Part shown: piece after piece, positions 62,351-64,000 of the stretch | How the letters are laid out: every line of letters starts with the position of its first letter | Position numbering within the stretch: the stretch's first letter is position 1 | Assembly: GCA_015478945.1 (NCBI GenBank) | Contig: JABUQX010078416.1 | Span: forward strand, 1-64,000 | Direction of reading: 5' to 3' | Length of the DNA stretch: 64,000 bases | Origin: Trachelipus rathkii | Lineage: Eukaryota > Arthropoda > Malacostraca > Isopoda > Trachelipodidae | Position numbers and translations under genes: made by a program | Notes under the pieces: model-generated | Seen by the model: the letters and a program-made list of their open reading frames with translations, nothing else | Told to the model about the DNA's origin: nothing | Database searches by the model: none

Positions 62351-64000
62351 CTAAATTCAGCGTTTGTATTTCTTACTTACAAGAAGTGAATAAATTTCTC
62401 TCGCCCTTATATAGTAATTTGCTTGATTTTATGTTAATTCTTTAATGACCTATTTACACATGTCATAAGGATAGAAATTTTTCTATGTACGAGTATTCGG
62501 TCTCGTTGTGAGTTTCCCGGGAAGTCCGTCCTTTTAATTAGAATGAACATGAAAAATTTTTTTTAGTGGGGCCATCCGTGTCGAAGCGCAATCAAATTCT
62601 TTCCTGGTGTTGACTCATTTGAAACAGTAGTATTATGGACTACTCGCTAGTGGGGGGTGCTACTAGGCGGGTAGCCTAAACAACGCCCTTATGGTTGCTC
62701 TTGATTTTTCCCAGAGTATACTAGTCCCTCCTCATGCATGTGTGCCCTTTTTTTTTAATTGGTCGCTCTTTGCCATTTGTGGAGGGTCGCTGTGGTATGA
62801 GGTCGCGGTAACTAGTCTATCCCTCAACCAAAACACAAAAAAAACAAAAAAAGAAATATTATTTTATATATATTCTATCCAAAGTCATGAATATATATTT
62901 GGTTTCCGTGAGCGTATTTATATTCGTTATGAAGGGGTTGAACCCTACTGAAATGAGTAAAAATAAATTAATAATGCTTCATCTTACTTTCATGCCTATA
63001 CTTATTATATATTTGTCTCTAATAATAATTATATCGTCTATCTCTGTCCTTTATTGATAATAAGTATATTATAGTTTAAATTTCTTCTAATAGTAACCTT
63101 TTTACTACTCACTCAAAGGGGAAGGATTATTTTCTTCCGTTGACTACCTTTCCAACTTGCTTTTTTCCCTGCCTCGGTTCCAGCTGTAGGGATGTGGTAA
63201 GAGTAAATCTTTCACAGATAAAATGGATGTTAATCCGTCTATAATTAAAGTGAAAAGATACTTGAAAAAAAAGTTGGGGGCTAAGAGGTTGGGCGGAATC
63301 CTTTGAACCTACCTTCTCGTACCACACAAAATGATCAGCTCTGGGTGATAAATAAAATCAACCATAGTTGTTATTTACAAAAATTAAGTAAAAAAATGGT
63401 AGGTACTAGGTACTTTGTCACAAAGAAATGGAAATTATAAATTCAGCTGAGATGAAAAGTTACTAATCAATAACTTGCAAAAATATAAATCTCACTGGCA
63501 TAAATCCGGAACTTAATGTTGTTCTACTGGTGGTTTTGATAAATTCATGGCCGAAGTAAAATCGTTGCAAATCGTAATTGTGAAATTGGATAGAAATGTG
63601 CTGTTATTCAATTTACGATTTGATTTCAGCTAGATAGCTGGGAGTCCCGTTGGGTGGGGAGTGGGGCCATATCTCCATTCTCTTCATACTATGAAAGAAA
63701 AGGCTACGTTCTTCTTGTCGTTGGCGTATATATATCACCACAAAATGCTTCGAAAAACTCATCTTGAACTTTAATATAAATCAGCGATCATCTTGTGTCC
63801 CGACAATTAACATCTACATCAACAGGATCTCTTAAGATATGCGACTAATATACCTTGTATCAAAGTGTATGCCGGAAGTTTTGATTTATACGCACGTAAG
63901 TTTGCTTGTTACTTAATCAATAATCGGGAGCTTGTTACAAATGAGCTACTCCTTCTCAAAACTCAGTGGAAAAGAAACTTATATGAAGTTCTTCCCGACG
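62351..64000. other. Mixed sequence to the window end, no recognised gene
   Basis: Contains ORFs of 86 codons (62691-62951, plus) and 66 codons (63127-63327, minus) without recognisable domains, and a GC-richer patch at 62630-62680. Possible gene fragments, but nothing supports a call. Confidence 0.45.

Noticed and set aside
1..64000. CRISPR array, operon, phage or plasmid features
   Set aside because: No regularly spaced repeats with unique spacers, no tandem intact ORFs, no ribosome binding sites; composition and repeats are those of a eukaryotic nuclear genome.
1..64000. LTR retrotransposon long terminal repeats
   Set aside because: No pair of long direct repeats with TG...CA ends, and no primer binding site or integrase motif was found by eye.

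Overview
This window looks like nuclear DNA from an arthropod, most likely a decapod crustacean (penaeid-shrimp-like). The reasons are the extreme density of (TA)n, (GA)n and (AAT)n microsatellites, degraded Jockey/CR1-type non-LTR retrotransposons, hAT-like elements, and the absence of compact operons, ribosome binding sites or long intact ORFs. The species call is inference. I found no gene that is clearly intact. Every recognisable protein segment is broken by stops and frame changes, so either everything is old and decayed, or the assembly carries many uncorrected indels.

Layout. 1-0.9 kb: microsatellite and AT-rich DNA. 0.9-5.6 kb: a balanced-composition block, free of microsatellites, with many forward-strand coding-like segments in alternating frames; I cannot name the protein. 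5.8-9.8 kb: (TA)n, then LINE copy A (reverse transcriptase to C-terminus), split by a 1.5 kb hAT-like insertion with CAGGGT ends and a plausible 8-bp target duplication. 10.3-16.2 kb: LINE copy B, whose endonuclease (10.3-11.1 kb) and reverse transcriptase (14.9-16.2 kb) are separated by a second hAT-like element, (TA)n tracts and a 420-bp tract almost without C. 18.9-25.4 kb: a 6.5 kb unit with diverged inverted arms of about 2 kb, the most distinctive structure here. 25.5-30 kb: a possible third hAT-like repeat, a shorter inverted repeat pair and GC-rich islands. 30-59 kb: very AT-rich, low-complexity DNA with small islands (a tRNA-like SINE candidate, a hairpin-rich GC island, a possible minus-strand exon or retrocopy at 49 kb). 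59.9-62.9 kb: less AT-rich DNA with weak retroelement-like motifs.

How the parts relate. The recognisable content is mobile DNA layered in time: LINEs first, then hAT-like elements inserted into them, then microsatellites growing within and between them. No host gene could be assigned with confidence. Homology calls were made by reading conceptual translations and comparing segments by eye; no search was run.
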